From Streptomyces sp. HUAS MG91 (GTDB lineage Bacteria; Actinomycetota; Actinomycetes; Streptomycetales; Streptomycetaceae): a stretch of DNA of 64,000 bases. Below, in pieces: positions 25,095 through 33,427 of the stretch. Position 1 is the stretch's first letter. The number at the start of each line of letters is the position of its first letter. Below the pieces are notes generated by a model, which saw only the letters and a program-made list of their open reading frames with translations, ran no database searches and was not told the DNA's origin. The translations under genes and the position numbers were made by a program. The DNA is taken from the NCBI RefSeq assembly GCF_040529335.1, contig NZ_CP159534.1, forward strand, positions 6,944,001 to 7,008,000, given 5' to 3'.

Positions 25095-26979
25095 GCAGCG
25101 CCTCCTCCACCATGCGAGCCAGTTGTCCAGCCTTGAACGGCATGCCGTTGACCTGGGTGAGCGCCCGCACGTCGGTCAGGTACCTCGCGCGCAGCAGCGT
25201 CGCCAACTGCCCCAGGTTCATCTCGGGCACGATGACCCGCTCGTACCGGGCGAGGACCTCGCCGAGGTCGGCCGGGAACGGGTTGAGATGGCGCAGGTGG
25301 GCCTGCGCGACCGACTTCCCGGCTGCCCGCAGCCGGCGTACCGCCGCCGTGATGGGCCCGTAGGTGGAGCCCCAGCCCAGCACCAGGGCGCGGGCGCCGC
25401 GCGGGTCGTCGACGTCCAGATCGGGAACGTCGATGCCGTCGACCTTGGCCTGCCGGGTACGGACCATGAAGTCGTGGTTGGCGGGGTCGTACGAGATGTT
25501 GCCCGTGCCGTCCTGCTTCTCGATCCCGCCGATCCGGTGCTCCAGACCGGGCGTGCCGGGCACGGCCCACGGGCGGGCCAGGGTGTGCGGGTCACGCTTG
25601 TACGGCCAGAACACCTCGCTGCCGTCGTCCAAGGTGTGATTGGGGCCCTGCGCGAACGGGACGCGGAGGTCCGGGAGTTCGTCGGCCTCGGGGATGCGCC
25701 ACGGCTCCGACCCGTTGGCCAGGTATCCGTCCGAGAGCAGGAAGACCGGCGTGCGGTACGTGACCGCGATCCGCGCCGCCTCCAGGGCCGCGTCGAAGCA
25801 GTCGGCGGGTGTGCGGGGTGCGATCACCGGGACCGGCGCCTCACCGTTGCGCCCGTACATGGCCTGGAGGAGATCGGCCTGCTCGGTCTTGGTCGGCAGG
25901 CCCGTGGAGGGGCCGCCGCGCTGGATGTCCACGACGAGCAGCGGGAGTTCGAGTGAGACCGCGAGCCCGATCGTCTCCGACTTCAGCGCCACACCCGGCC
26001 CCGAGGTCGTCGTGACGGCGAGACTGCCGCCGAAGGCCGCGCCCAGGGCTGCCCCGATGCCCGCGATCTCGTCCTCCGCCTGGAAGGTGCGCACGCCGAA
26101 GTTCTTGTGCTTCGACAGCTCGTGCAGGATGTCCGAGGCCGGCGTGATCGGGTACGAGCCGAGGTAGAGCGGCAGGTCCGCCCGGCGGGACGCGGCGATC
26201 AGGCCGTAGGACAGGGCCAGGTTCCCGGAGATGTTGCGGTAGGTGCCGGCGGGGAAGGCGGTGGCGGCCGGGGCCACCTCGTAGGAGACGGCGAAGTCCT
26301 CGATCGTCTCGCCGAAGTTCCAGCCGGCGCGGTAGGCGGCGATGTTGGCCTCGGCGATGTGCGGCTTCTTGGCGAACTTCCGCTTCAGGAAGGCTTCCGT
26401 GCCTTCCGTCGGCCGGTGGTACATCCAGCTCAGCAGGCCCAGCGCGAACATGTTCTTGCTGCGCTCCGCCTCCTTGCGGGACAGGTCGAACTCCTTGAGC
26501 GCCCCCACCGTCAACGTGGTCAGCGGCACCGGATGGACGTGGAAGCCGTCCAGTGAACCGTCCTCGAGCGGATCACCGTCGTAGCCGACCTTCCGTAGCG
26601 CCCGCCCGGTGAACTCGTCCGTGTCGACGATGATCTCCGCGCCGTGCGGCAGGTCGTCGACGTTCGACTTCAGCGCGGCCGGATTCATCGCCACGAGCAC
26701 GTCCGGAGCGTCACCGGGGGTGAGGATGTCGTGGTCCGCGAAGTGCAGTTGGAACGACGACACCCCGGGCAGGGTGCCGGCCGGGGCACGGATCTCGGCC
26801 GGGAAGTCGGGCAGCGTCGACAGGTCGTTGCCGAACGACGCGGTCTCCGCTGTGAATCGGTCACCGGCGAGCTGCATGCCGTCCCCGGAGTCTCCCGCGA
26901 ACCTGATGATCACGCGGTCCAGCCGGCGGACCTCCTTCCCTTCCGGCGCCTCACGACTCACCGCATCTGCTGAGGTCAT
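25084..26979 (-). CDS. korA: 2-oxoacid:ferredoxin oxidoreductase, alpha/gamma fused subunit
   Basis: 631 residues, a fusion of the gamma domain (about residues 22-190; VIIRFAGDSGDGMQLAGDRF) and the alpha domain (from about 230; YPITPASDILHELSK). FQAEDEIAGIGAALGAAFGG and VVDIQRGGPSTGLPTKTEQ are alpha-domain signatures with thiamine and substrate contacts. Fused KorA is standard in actinobacteria. The start ATG at 26979 has only a weak upstream ribosome site. The 500-base region upstream contains a strong palindrome. These genes probably belong to central metabolism rather than to the adjacent antibiotic cluster, although they touch its left edge. Confidence 0.94.
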   Translation of the reverse strand: MTSADAVSREAPEGKEVRRLDRVIIRFAGDSGDGMQLAGDRFTAETASFGNDLSTLPDFPAEIRAPAGTLPGVSSFQLHFADHDILTPGDAPDVLVAMNPAALKSNVDDLPHGAEIIVDTDEFTGRALRKVGYDGDPLEDGSLDGFHVHPVPLTTLTVGALKEFDLSRKEAERSKNMFALGLLSWMYHRPTEGTEAFLKRKFAKKPHIAEANIAAYRAGWNFGETIEDFAVSYEVAPAATAFPAGTYRNISGNLALSYGLIAASRRADLPLYLGSYPITPASDILHELSKHKNFGVRTFQAEDEIAGIGAALGAAFGGSLAVTTTSGPGVALKSETIGLAVSLELPLLVVDIQRGGPSTGLPTKTEQADLLQAMYGRNGEAPVPVIAPRTPADCFDAALEAARIAVTYRTPVFLLSDGYLANGSEPWRIPEADELPDLRVPFAQGPNHTLDDGSEVFWPYKRDPHTLARPWAVPGTPGLEHRIGGIEKQDGTGNISYDPANHDFMVRTRQAKVDGIDVPDLDVDDPRGARALVLGWGSTYGPITAAVRRLRAAGKSVAQAHLRHLNPFPADLGEVLARYERVIVPEMNLGQLATLLRARYLTDVRALTQVNGMPFKAGQLARMVEEALRED

Positions 26980-27483
26980 GTACTCGTTCCCTCTCCCTCG
27001 GGCGATGTCAAGATCAGGTCTTGCGCCCGCCGCCCATAAGCTGGCCGATTCATCTCTGCTTCTTCATAAAACAACTCGATAGGGTGCCTTTTTGGCTGAG
27101 AACGTGTGGTCCCCGGTCGGGTGGGGTGACCAGGCACACGTATACATCGTACGCGCAAACGTGTACGATGTATCAAAAGTGTCTTATGTGACCGTAGGGG
27201 GCGGGTTGGCCAGTTAGGCTGGGTGTGTCGGGCGCGTTGTCGCCTGCGAAAATCGACAGAAACCCGGAGCGCGTGACCGGCCTTCATCTCGGTGGAGTTT
27301 ATGCGGGGCGAACCCCAATTTGTATCGGCAGTGTTTCCCATTTGTTGGTTTCCGTTATTCGCTGGCGTCGGCCGTTGAATCTTTGCGGGTCGACTGTCCG
27401 GGCTGTACGCTCTACGGGAACCGTATTCCCTATGGCTTGGTGCGACGCTCTGATTTATCGGATGAATATGGGGGATTTTACGG
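26980..27483. other. Divergent intergenic region at the left edge of the polyketide cluster
   Basis: About 500 bases without a credible gene separate korA from the response regulator. The sequence is clearly more AT-rich than average, especially 27250-27483. It contains the palindrome at 27142-27173. The promoters of korA and of the regulator should both lie here. Confidence 0.7.
27142..27173. promoter_or_regulatory. Inverted repeat, candidate operator at the left cluster edge
   Basis: ATACATCGTAC (27142-27152) and GTACGATGTAT (27163-27173) are perfect 11-base arms with a 10-base spacer. It is 163 bases upstream of korA and 311 bases upstream of the response regulator. The half-site GTACGATGTATCA closely resembles GTACATTGTATCA at 58265-58277, next to the cluster's TetR gene. 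Confidence 0.65.
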
Positions 27484-28248
27484 ATGGGGCATCAGACCAT
27501 AACGCTAGTGGAATCGCGAATTCCGCAACAGCTCGCCGGCCGGGGTGGGCCCGCCAGATTCGAGGAGAAGAGAGCGCGCAGGGCGCTGCGCGTGCTCGCG
27601 GTCGAGAGCGAGCCCCAGGTCGCCAAGGCGCTCATCCGCGACCTGGCCCGGCACGGGTACCAGGCGGAGAGCGTGCCGACCGGCGCGCAGGCCCTGCGGA
27701 AGTACCGGAGCGCCGACCTCGTCCTCGTCGACCTGGACCTGCCGGACCTCGACGGCGTCGAACTCTGCCGCAGCATCCGGGCCGTCTGCGACGTTCCGAT
27801 CATCGTCGTCACGGCGCGTGACTCGGAGCTGGACCGGGTGATGAGCCTGCGCGCCGGTTCGGACGACTACGTGACCAAGCCCTACAGCCTCGCCGAACTG
27901 ATCGCCCGGATCGAGGCCGTCATGCGCCGGGCTCTGCGGCAACCGGTGTCCGCCCCGGAGGCCATTACCGTCGGACGGCTCGGTATCAACCCGGGCGCCC
28001 GGCAGATCAGCCTCGACGGCCGGCCCGTAGAGGTGACACGCAAGGAATTCGATCTGCTGTATCTGCTCGCCTCGCGCCCCGGCAGTGTCGTCACCCGTAA
28101 ACAAATCATGGCGCAGGTCTGGAGGGATTCCCGGTCGGAGCCGGGCCGCACCATCGACACACATGTCAGCAGCTTACGAAGCAAGCTGGGATCGAGTAGC
28201 TGGATCATCACCGCCCGCGGCGTCGGATTCCGCATGGGCCACGCCTGA
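27484..28248 (+). CDS. Atypical OmpR-family response regulator, JadR1/LndI-like pathway activator
   Basis: 254 residues: receiver domain (about 36-150) and winged-helix DNA-binding domain (about 160-254; VTRKEFDLLYLLASRPGSVV). D83 (VLVDLDLPD), T110 and K132 fit a receiver, but the usual Asp-Asp acidic pair is E41-S42 (VLAVESEPQ). No sensor kinase gene is near. This matches the atypical regulators that activate angucycline clusters and, in JadR1, bind the end product instead of being phosphorylated. Leucine 231 is encoded by TTA (28174-28176), so translation should need the bldA tRNA. It converges with the main biosynthetic strand. The start ATG lies in an AT-rich stretch with GGGGGA upstream. 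Confidence 0.88.
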   Translation: MGHQTITLVESRIPQQLAGRGGPARFEEKRARRALRVLAVESEPQVAKALIRDLARHGYQAESVPTGAQALRKYRSADLVLVDLDLPDLDGVELCRSIRAVCDVPIIVVTARDSELDRVMSLRAGSDDYVTKPYSLAELIARIEAVMRRALRQPVSAPEAITVGRLGINPGARQISLDGRPVEVTRKEFDLLYLLASRPGSVVTRKQIMAQVWRDSRSEPGRTIDTHVSSLRSKLGSSSWIITARGVGFRMGHA

Positions 28249-28467
28249 TTCTCCGGGACGTCATCCCGGGTTGTCCCGGGCGGCGAATGCCCCTTCCAAG
28301 GGATTCACCCTGCCAGCCGATTCGAACCCGGCCAGGGCAGATCCCGGAGCAGCGAGCGAATTCGGGGACACCCGGTCAACGGCGACCGGTGCTCCTCCCC
28401 GTCCGGGCCCGTCGTGACGTACCGACGGGACGGTTGACCATTCCACGAATTTCTCCGTGGGGCGTGC

Positions 28468-28740
28468 TCATGCCGCGCCACGCCACCCCGGCAGCGGGCC
28501 CGAGGCCCATGACGTGACCGTCCTGCGCCGGGTCGAGGACAGCGGCCACGGAGCCCTGCCACGAGAGCCCGCGCCCGTTCCTCGCGTCGCCCGGACGGCG
28601 CGCGTGGAGGTGAGGACGGTGGAGAGCGCGACCGCGACCGCGGCGACCTCCTCGGCCGTGGGGGCGCCGCTGACGATGCGCCAAGAAGTGGCGGCCTGCG
28701 TCCGGGAGGCGTCCGCCCCGGTGTCTTCCTCTGCTGTCAT
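28468..28740 (-). CDS. Acyl-CoA carboxylase epsilon subunit-like protein
   Basis: 90 residues. The segment SWRIVSGAPTAEEVAAVAVA (residues 19-38) matches the short epsilon subunits that bind and stimulate actinobacterial acyl-CoA carboxylases. The remainder is basic and Ser/Thr-rich, without a family pattern. It is the last gene of the minus-strand cluster. Its presumed partner, the beta subunit, is three genes upstream; normally the two are adjacent. A GAGG with 5-base spacing precedes the ATG at 28740. Confidence 0.72.
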   Translation of the reverse strand: MTAEEDTGADASRTQAATSWRIVSGAPTAEEVAAVAVALSTVLTSTRAVRATRGTGAGSRGRAPWPLSSTRRRTVTSWASGPLPGWRGAA

Positions 28741-28820
28741 CGGTTCCTCTCCCTGCGACGTGATACGGCCCCCCGCAACCCGTGTCGGGTTCCGGAGGGC
28801 CGTGTGGCGAATCCCCTGTG

Positions 28821-29258
28821 TCAGACGCGCGAGCGGCGGATGACCTCCAGCGCGGCCACCGCGACGAAGCCGACGAACAGATGCATCGTGATCAGCGTGG
28901 CGGCGGTGCCGCCGTCGGTGTCCAGAGTGAGCGGACCGATGGCGGTGAGGACCGCCACCACGCCGCTCACGACCTGGCCCACCCGCAACAACACCGGCTT
29001 CCAGCGCGCGAGGAGCACGACGGCCGTGATGCCGATCGCCGGCGCGACGACCGACATGAAGATCACGTCACCGGCACCGATGTCGTCGGACTTGCCGTTG
29101 AGCTTCAGGGCCAGCGACGCGCCGGCCGCGTCCCCGATGTACAGGACGATCAGATTGACGACCGCGGCGAGGACGGCGGCCCCCGCCACGGCCTGCCACG
29201 TGGTCGGTGCCCGCCGCCGTGGAGCGGTATCGGTGGCAGCGGGATTACTGCTGGTCAT
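28821..29258 (-). CDS. Small four-helix membrane protein, unknown function
   Basis: 145 residues. After a basic N-terminus there are four hydrophobic segments (about residues 23-45, 66-85, 90-108, 116-137). The layout resembles the DUF6069 family of small membrane proteins often seen in actinobacterial secondary-metabolite loci. No catalytic residues are evident. A GGAGG with 5-base spacing precedes the ATG at 29258. Its location between the exported oxidase and the carboxylase epsilon subunit suggests a membrane role in export or resistance; that is a guess. Confidence 0.65.
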   Translation of the reverse strand: MTSSNPAATDTAPRRRAPTTWQAVAGAAVLAAVVNLIVLYIGDAAGASLALKLNGKSDDIGAGDVIFMSVVAPAIGITAVVLLARWKPVLLRVGQVVSGVVAVLTAIGPLTLDTDGGTAATLITMHLFVGFVAVAALEVIRRSRV

Positions 29259-29376
29259 GGAGGCCTCCGGGCTGTCGTGCCGCGCCGGGAGCGGGGACGG
29301 CCCGGGGCCCGGCGCGGTGTTCGTCGAGATGGGGGTGTGCGCTTCCGGCGCGAGGACCGACCGCCTGAACGGTGTG

Positions 29377-30960
29377 TCAGGAGGGGGTCAGAGACAGACT
29401 GTGCCGGAAGACGTTCTTGGGGTCGTAGGTGTTCTTCACCCGCTGCAACCTCGGGTAGTTGTCCTTCCAGATGAGCGAGTACCAGGGCACCCCGGACGTG
29501 TTCTGCGCCGGGTCGCGCATGTCGACGTCCGGGTAGTTGATGTAGCCGCCGTCCTGCTGGTCGTTGGGCACCGGGAAGCCACCGGTCGCGCCGTGGACGT
29601 TCTTGCGGAGCGTGCGCAGCCACTCGACCTCGACCGCGTCGTCGGCCGGCACGGCCCAGTTGTTGGAGTACCAGAGCTTGATGACGGAGTCCCGCTGCGC
29701 GATCGCCCTCGCCGACGACGGCAGGGTGTTGATCTGGCAGCCGTACGCCGCGAGATACACCAGGCCGACACCATTGTGGGTCGGGTCGGTCAACGAGCGG
29801 TAGATCGCGCCGATCTGAGTGGCCGTCAGCGGCTTGCGCAGATGGCCGCCCATGGACTTCTGGCGCGAGTAACCGGCGGAGTCGGCGGTCGGCTCCAGGG
29901 CGATCTCCAGCCAGGTGCCTTCCTTGACGTCGATCGTCGGCTGCACCCCGACGCCCGCGTTCACCGCGCTGATGTAGTCGTCGTGCAACTGGGCGGTGTT
30001 CGGCAGCGTCGCGTCCATGCGGATCTCCAGCTGGACCGTCTGCGCGAGCGACGAGTGCAACTGCAGCGAGCTGTGCAGCACCTGGTACGGGGAGCCCGGC
30101 GCGCTGTTCGCGGCGTGCCAGGCGTTGTGGTTCATCACCAGACGCGTGAAGGCCGCCTCGGTGAGCTGCGCCCAGGGCCACGTCACGTAGGTCTCGCGCA
30201 TCCGCGCGGGCGGCTTGGGCAGCAGCGAGGAGGGGCCGCCGGTGGCGCCCGGACTGCGGAACCAGAACCGCGTCACGATGCCGAACCCGCCGCCCCCACC
30301 GCCGGTGTGCGCCCACCACAGCTCGCGGTGGGGGTCGTTCGCCTCCCGGGTGGCGACGATCGTACGAGCCCTGCCGCGGCTGTCCGCCACGACGATCTCG
30401 ATGGCGTACAGGTGGTCCACGACCAGGCCGAAGCGACGGGACAGCGGGCCGTATCCACCACCGGAGACATGGCCGCCGACGCCCACCTCGGGGCACACAC
30501 CACCCGGGACGGTGACACCCCAGCCCTCGTACAGCGCCTTGTAGACCTCGCCCAGCCGGGTGCCGGCCTGGACGGCGAAGGCGTTCATCGCCGGGTCGAA
30601 GGTGACGCCCTTCATCTCGGACAGGTCGACGAGAAGCCGGAACTCGGGGTTGTCGACCAGGTTCTCGAAGCAGTGACCGCCACTGCGCACCGTGATCCGC
30701 CGGCGGTTGGCGATGGCCTGATTCACGGCCTTCTCCACCTGGGCGGCACTGTGCACGAGCCAGATCTCGTCCGGGGTGGCCGCGAAGCGGGAGTTCCAGC
30801 CGCGGTGCGTGAGTTCGGCGTAGCGGGCGTCACCCGGCCTGACGATCACCTCCGGGGCGACCTTGACGGTGGTCTGAGCAGCGGCGGGCAGTGCGGTGAA
30901 CCCCGCGGTGGCACCGGCCACCGCTATCGCGGAGCCCAGAAAGTTGCGTCGGGAGAACAT
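29377..30960 (-). CDS. Secreted bicovalent FAD-linked oxidase, AknOx/GcnQ-type deoxysugar oxidase
   Basis: 527 residues from the ATG at 30960. A twin-arginine signal (MFSRRNFLGS then AIAVAGATAGFTALPAAA) targets it for Tat export, perhaps folded with FAD. The PCMH-type FAD domain has H96 (RSGGHCFENLV) and C156 (PGGVCPEVGVGG); the 60-residue spacing equals that of the two FAD-attachment residues reported for AknOx (His70/Cys130). The C-terminal berberine-bridge segment (NYPDVDMRD and YDPKNVFRH) is present. AknOx and GcnQ relatives oxidise terminal L-rhodinose to L-cinerulose or L-aculose. The cluster makes L-rhodinose, so this is probably the last tailoring step, outside the cell. Confidence 0.86.
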   Translation of the reverse strand: MFSRRNFLGSAIAVAGATAGFTALPAAAQTTVKVAPEVIVRPGDARYAELTHRGWNSRFAATPDEIWLVHSAAQVEKAVNQAIANRRRITVRSGGHCFENLVDNPEFRLLVDLSEMKGVTFDPAMNAFAVQAGTRLGEVYKALYEGWGVTVPGGVCPEVGVGGHVSGGGYGPLSRRFGLVVDHLYAIEIVVADSRGRARTIVATREANDPHRELWWAHTGGGGGGFGIVTRFWFRSPGATGGPSSLLPKPPARMRETYVTWPWAQLTEAAFTRLVMNHNAWHAANSAPGSPYQVLHSSLQLHSSLAQTVQLEIRMDATLPNTAQLHDDYISAVNAGVGVQPTIDVKEGTWLEIALEPTADSAGYSRQKSMGGHLRKPLTATQIGAIYRSLTDPTHNGVGLVYLAAYGCQINTLPSSARAIAQRDSVIKLWYSNNWAVPADDAVEVEWLRTLRKNVHGATGGFPVPNDQQDGGYINYPDVDMRDPAQNTSGVPWYSLIWKDNYPRLQRVKNTYDPKNVFRHSLSLTPS

Positions 30961-31119
30961 GTCAAGCCCTATCTGTACGGAGATATGGACAAATCGCCGC
31001 ATTGGCGGATGCGTTCCGGGGGATGAAGTTCAGCCAACCAGGTCCCGGGACGCGTCACCATGGGCTTGACATGGATCTGTCCTGCCTCGATACCAGAATT
31101 GAGGTTCCGGTCGCTCGGG

Positions 31120-31794
31120 TCAGGTTTCCGAGGCGCTCGACACCGCCTCGCGCAGTGCCGCGAGCAGCGTCGCCTCCGGCTGGGACCCCGTCAGTGGCCG
31201 GAGCCCGTCGATGAAGAACACCGGCACACCGCTGACGCCGAGCCCCCGCACGCGGTCGAGTTCGGCCTGCAGCCGCTCTGTCTCGCCGGCCGTCGCCGGT
31301 GCCGCGGGACCCGAACCGGAGTCGTCCGCCGTGACACCGGCCTCCTCGGCGAGCCGGGCGAGCGTGGCGCGGTCACCGATGTGCAGTCCGTCCGTGAAGT
31401 GGGCGCGAAACAGGCGCTCCACCATCTGCTCGGCCCTGCCCTGCCGCGCGGCGCGGGCGATGAGCAGATGCGCCTCGAAGGTGCCGGTGGCCACGGCGTG
31501 TTCATAGCGAAGTTCCAGTCCGTCCGCGCCCGCCTGCTCGGCGAACTGGAGCGTCTGCCGCACGGCCTGCGGGCCGAACACCCGCTCCAGTACGGGGAGC
31601 AGGGGCTGCCCCTCGGTGCCCGCGCCCGGCGCGAGTTCGAAGGGCAGGAACTCCACCTGGACGGGGTGGCCCTCGGCGCGCAGCCGGTCCGCCGCACGGG
31701 TGAAGCGGGTGTAGCCGAGATAGGAGTGCACGCAGATCACGTCCAGCGCGATCCGTACCCGCACCGTCGTGGCCGTCGGCGGTTGCTTCTCCAC
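31120..31794 (-). CDS. DsbA/FrnE-family protein lacking the CxxC motif
   Basis: 224 residues from the GTG at 31794. The thioredoxin-like fold of FrnE and 2-hydroxychromene-2-carboxylate isomerases is indicated by VRIALDVICVHSYLGYTRF at the N-terminus and GLGVSGVPVFFIDGLRPLTG (cis-Pro loop) near the C-terminus. The usual CPWC motif reads CVHS, so disulfide exchange through a CxxC pair is impossible and a glutathione-S-transferase-kappa or isomerase-like role is more likely. It lies 40 bases after the carboxylase beta gene on the same strand. Its role in the pathway is unknown. Confidence 0.78.
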   Translation of the reverse strand: MEKQPPTATTVRVRIALDVICVHSYLGYTRFTRAADRLRAEGHPVQVEFLPFELAPGAGTEGQPLLPVLERVFGPQAVRQTLQFAEQAGADGLELRYEHAVATGTFEAHLLIARAARQGRAEQMVERLFRAHFTDGLHIGDRATLARLAEEAGVTADDSGSGPAAPATAGETERLQAELDRVRGLGVSGVPVFFIDGLRPLTGSQPEATLLAALREAVSSASET

Positions 31795-31834
31795 AGAGAT
31801 CGTCTCCCTCGTACTGATCGGGGCAAGTGCCCTC

Positions 31835-33427
31835 TCACTGTGGCTGATTGCCGTGTTTGCGCGACGGAAGATCGGCGTGTTTCGTATGCAGCATGGCCAG
31901 GGATCTGATGAGGACTTCGCGGGTCTCGGCGGGGTCGATGACGTCGTCGACCAGGCCGCGTTCGGCCGCGTAGTAGGGGTGCATCAGCTCGGCCTTGTAC
32001 TCCTTGACCATCTTCTGGCGCATGGCTTCGGGGTCCGCGGCGTCGGCGATCTGGCGGCGGAAGATCACGTTGGCGGCGCCCTCGGCGCCCATGACCGCGA
32101 TCTCGTTCGTGGGCCAGGCGTAGGTGAGGTCGGCGCCGATGGACTGGGAGTCCATGACGATGTAGGCGCCGCCGTAGGCCTTGCGCAGGATCAGGGAGAT
32201 CCGCGGGACGGTGGCGTTGCAGTACGCGTACAGCAGCTTGGCGCCGTGGCGGATGATCCCGCCGTGCTCCTGGTCGACGCCGGGCAGGAAGCCCGGGACG
32301 TCGAGGAGGGTCACGATCGGGATGTTGAAGGCGTCGCACATCTGGACGAAGCGCGCGGCCTTCTCGGAGGCCTCGATGTCGAGGACGCCGGCGAGGGATT
32401 GCGGCTGGTTGGCGACGATGCCGACGACCTGGCCGTCGAGCCGGGCGAGGGCGCAGATGATGTTGCGTGCCCAGCGCTCGTGGATCTCCAGGTAGTCGCC
32501 GTCGTCGACGAGCTCCTCGATGACCTTGGTCATGTCGTAGGGGCGGTTGCCGTCGGCCGGGACCAGGTCGAGCAGGACGTCCGAGCGGCGGTCGGCGGGG
32601 TCGTCGGACTCCACCGTCGGCGGGTTCTCCCGGTTGTTCTGCGGGAGCAGCGAGATCAGGTAGCGGACCTCGGCGATGCAGGTCTCTTCGTCGTCGTAGG
32701 CGAAGTGGCACACACCGCTGGTCTCGGCGTGGACGTCGGCGCCGCCCAGGCCGTTCTGGGTGATCTCCTCGCCGGTGACCGCCTTGACGACGTCGGGGCC
32801 GGTGATGAACATCTGCGAGGTCTCGCGGACCATGAACACGAAGTCGGTCAGGGCGGGGCTGTAGGCCGCGCCGCCCGCGCACGGGCCGAGCATCACGGAG
32901 ATCTGCGGGATGACACCCGAGGCCTTGGTGTTGCGCTGGAAGATGCCGCCGTAGCCGGCGAGCGCCGAGACGCCCTCCTGGATGCGGGCGCCCGCGCCGT
33001 CGTTCAGCGAGACCAGCGGGGCACCGGTCGCGATGGCCATGTCCATGATCTTGTGGATCTTCGTGGCGTGGGCCTCGCCCAGGGCGCCGCCGAAGATCCG
33101 GAAGTCGTGCGCGTAGACGAAGACCGTGCGGCCCTCGACCGTGCCCCAGCCGGTGATGACACCGTCGGTGTAGGGCTTCTTGGCCTCCAGGCCGAAGCCG
33201 ACCGCGCGGTGCCGGCGCAGCTGCTCGACCTCGTTGAACGACCCCTCGTCGAGGAGCAGCTCGATGCGCTCGCGCCCGGTCAGCTTGCCCTTGGCATGCT
33301 GGGCCTCGGTCGCCTTGTCGCTGGGACCGGCCAGGGCCTGTGCGCGGATCGCGTGCAGCTCGGCCGTGCGCCCACGGGAGTCGGTGGGCTCGGCCGCGGC
33401 CAGGGGCCGGTCGTCCAGGGTGGTCAT
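31835..33427 (-). CDS. Acyl-CoA carboxylase beta (carboxyltransferase) subunit
   Basis: 530 residues, the normal length for actinobacterial PccB/AccD-type carboxyltransferases. Crotonase-fold signatures include RIFGGALGEAHATKIHKIMD, LNDGAGARIQEGVSALAGYG and VPGFLPGVDQEHGGIIRHGA, with MGAEGAANVIFRRQI near the C-terminus. With a biotinylated alpha subunit (not in this window) it carboxylates acetyl- or propionyl-CoA; within a type II polyketide cluster its job is probably malonyl-CoA supply. The ATG at 33427 overlaps the phosphopantetheinyl transferase stop as ATGA. Jadomycin's cluster has comparable genes. Confidence 0.93.
   Translation of the reverse strand: MTTLDDRPLAAAEPTDSRGRTAELHAIRAQALAGPSDKATEAQHAKGKLTGRERIELLLDEGSFNEVEQLRRHRAVGFGLEAKKPYTDGVITGWGTVEGRTVFVYAHDFRIFGGALGEAHATKIHKIMDMAIATGAPLVSLNDGAGARIQEGVSALAGYGGIFQRNTKASGVIPQISVMLGPCAGGAAYSPALTDFVFMVRETSQMFITGPDVVKAVTGEEITQNGLGGADVHAETSGVCHFAYDDEETCIAEVRYLISLLPQNNRENPPTVESDDPADRRSDVLLDLVPADGNRPYDMTKVIEELVDDGDYLEIHERWARNIICALARLDGQVVGIVANQPQSLAGVLDIEASEKAARFVQMCDAFNIPIVTLLDVPGFLPGVDQEHGGIIRHGAKLLYAYCNATVPRISLILRKAYGGAYIVMDSQSIGADLTYAWPTNEIAVMGAEGAANVIFRRQIADAADPEAMRQKMVKEYKAELMHPYYAAERGLVDDVIDPAETREVLIRSLAMLHTKHADLPSRKHGNQPQ

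Noticed and set aside
25084..26979. korA/korB as part of the polyketide cluster
   Set aside because: Fused KorA with KorB is a common central-metabolism pair in actinobacteria, and no step of angucycline assembly needs it. Shared regulation through the nearby palindrome remains possible.
27225..27821. A 198-codon plus-strand frame upstream of and into the response regulator
   Set aside because: It overlaps the regulator in another frame and its second half is low-complexity Arg/Gly/Pro sequence.
30961..31119. A possible small gene between the oxidase and the FrnE-like gene
   Set aside because: No frame of reasonable length with a start and ribosome site was found in these 159 bases.
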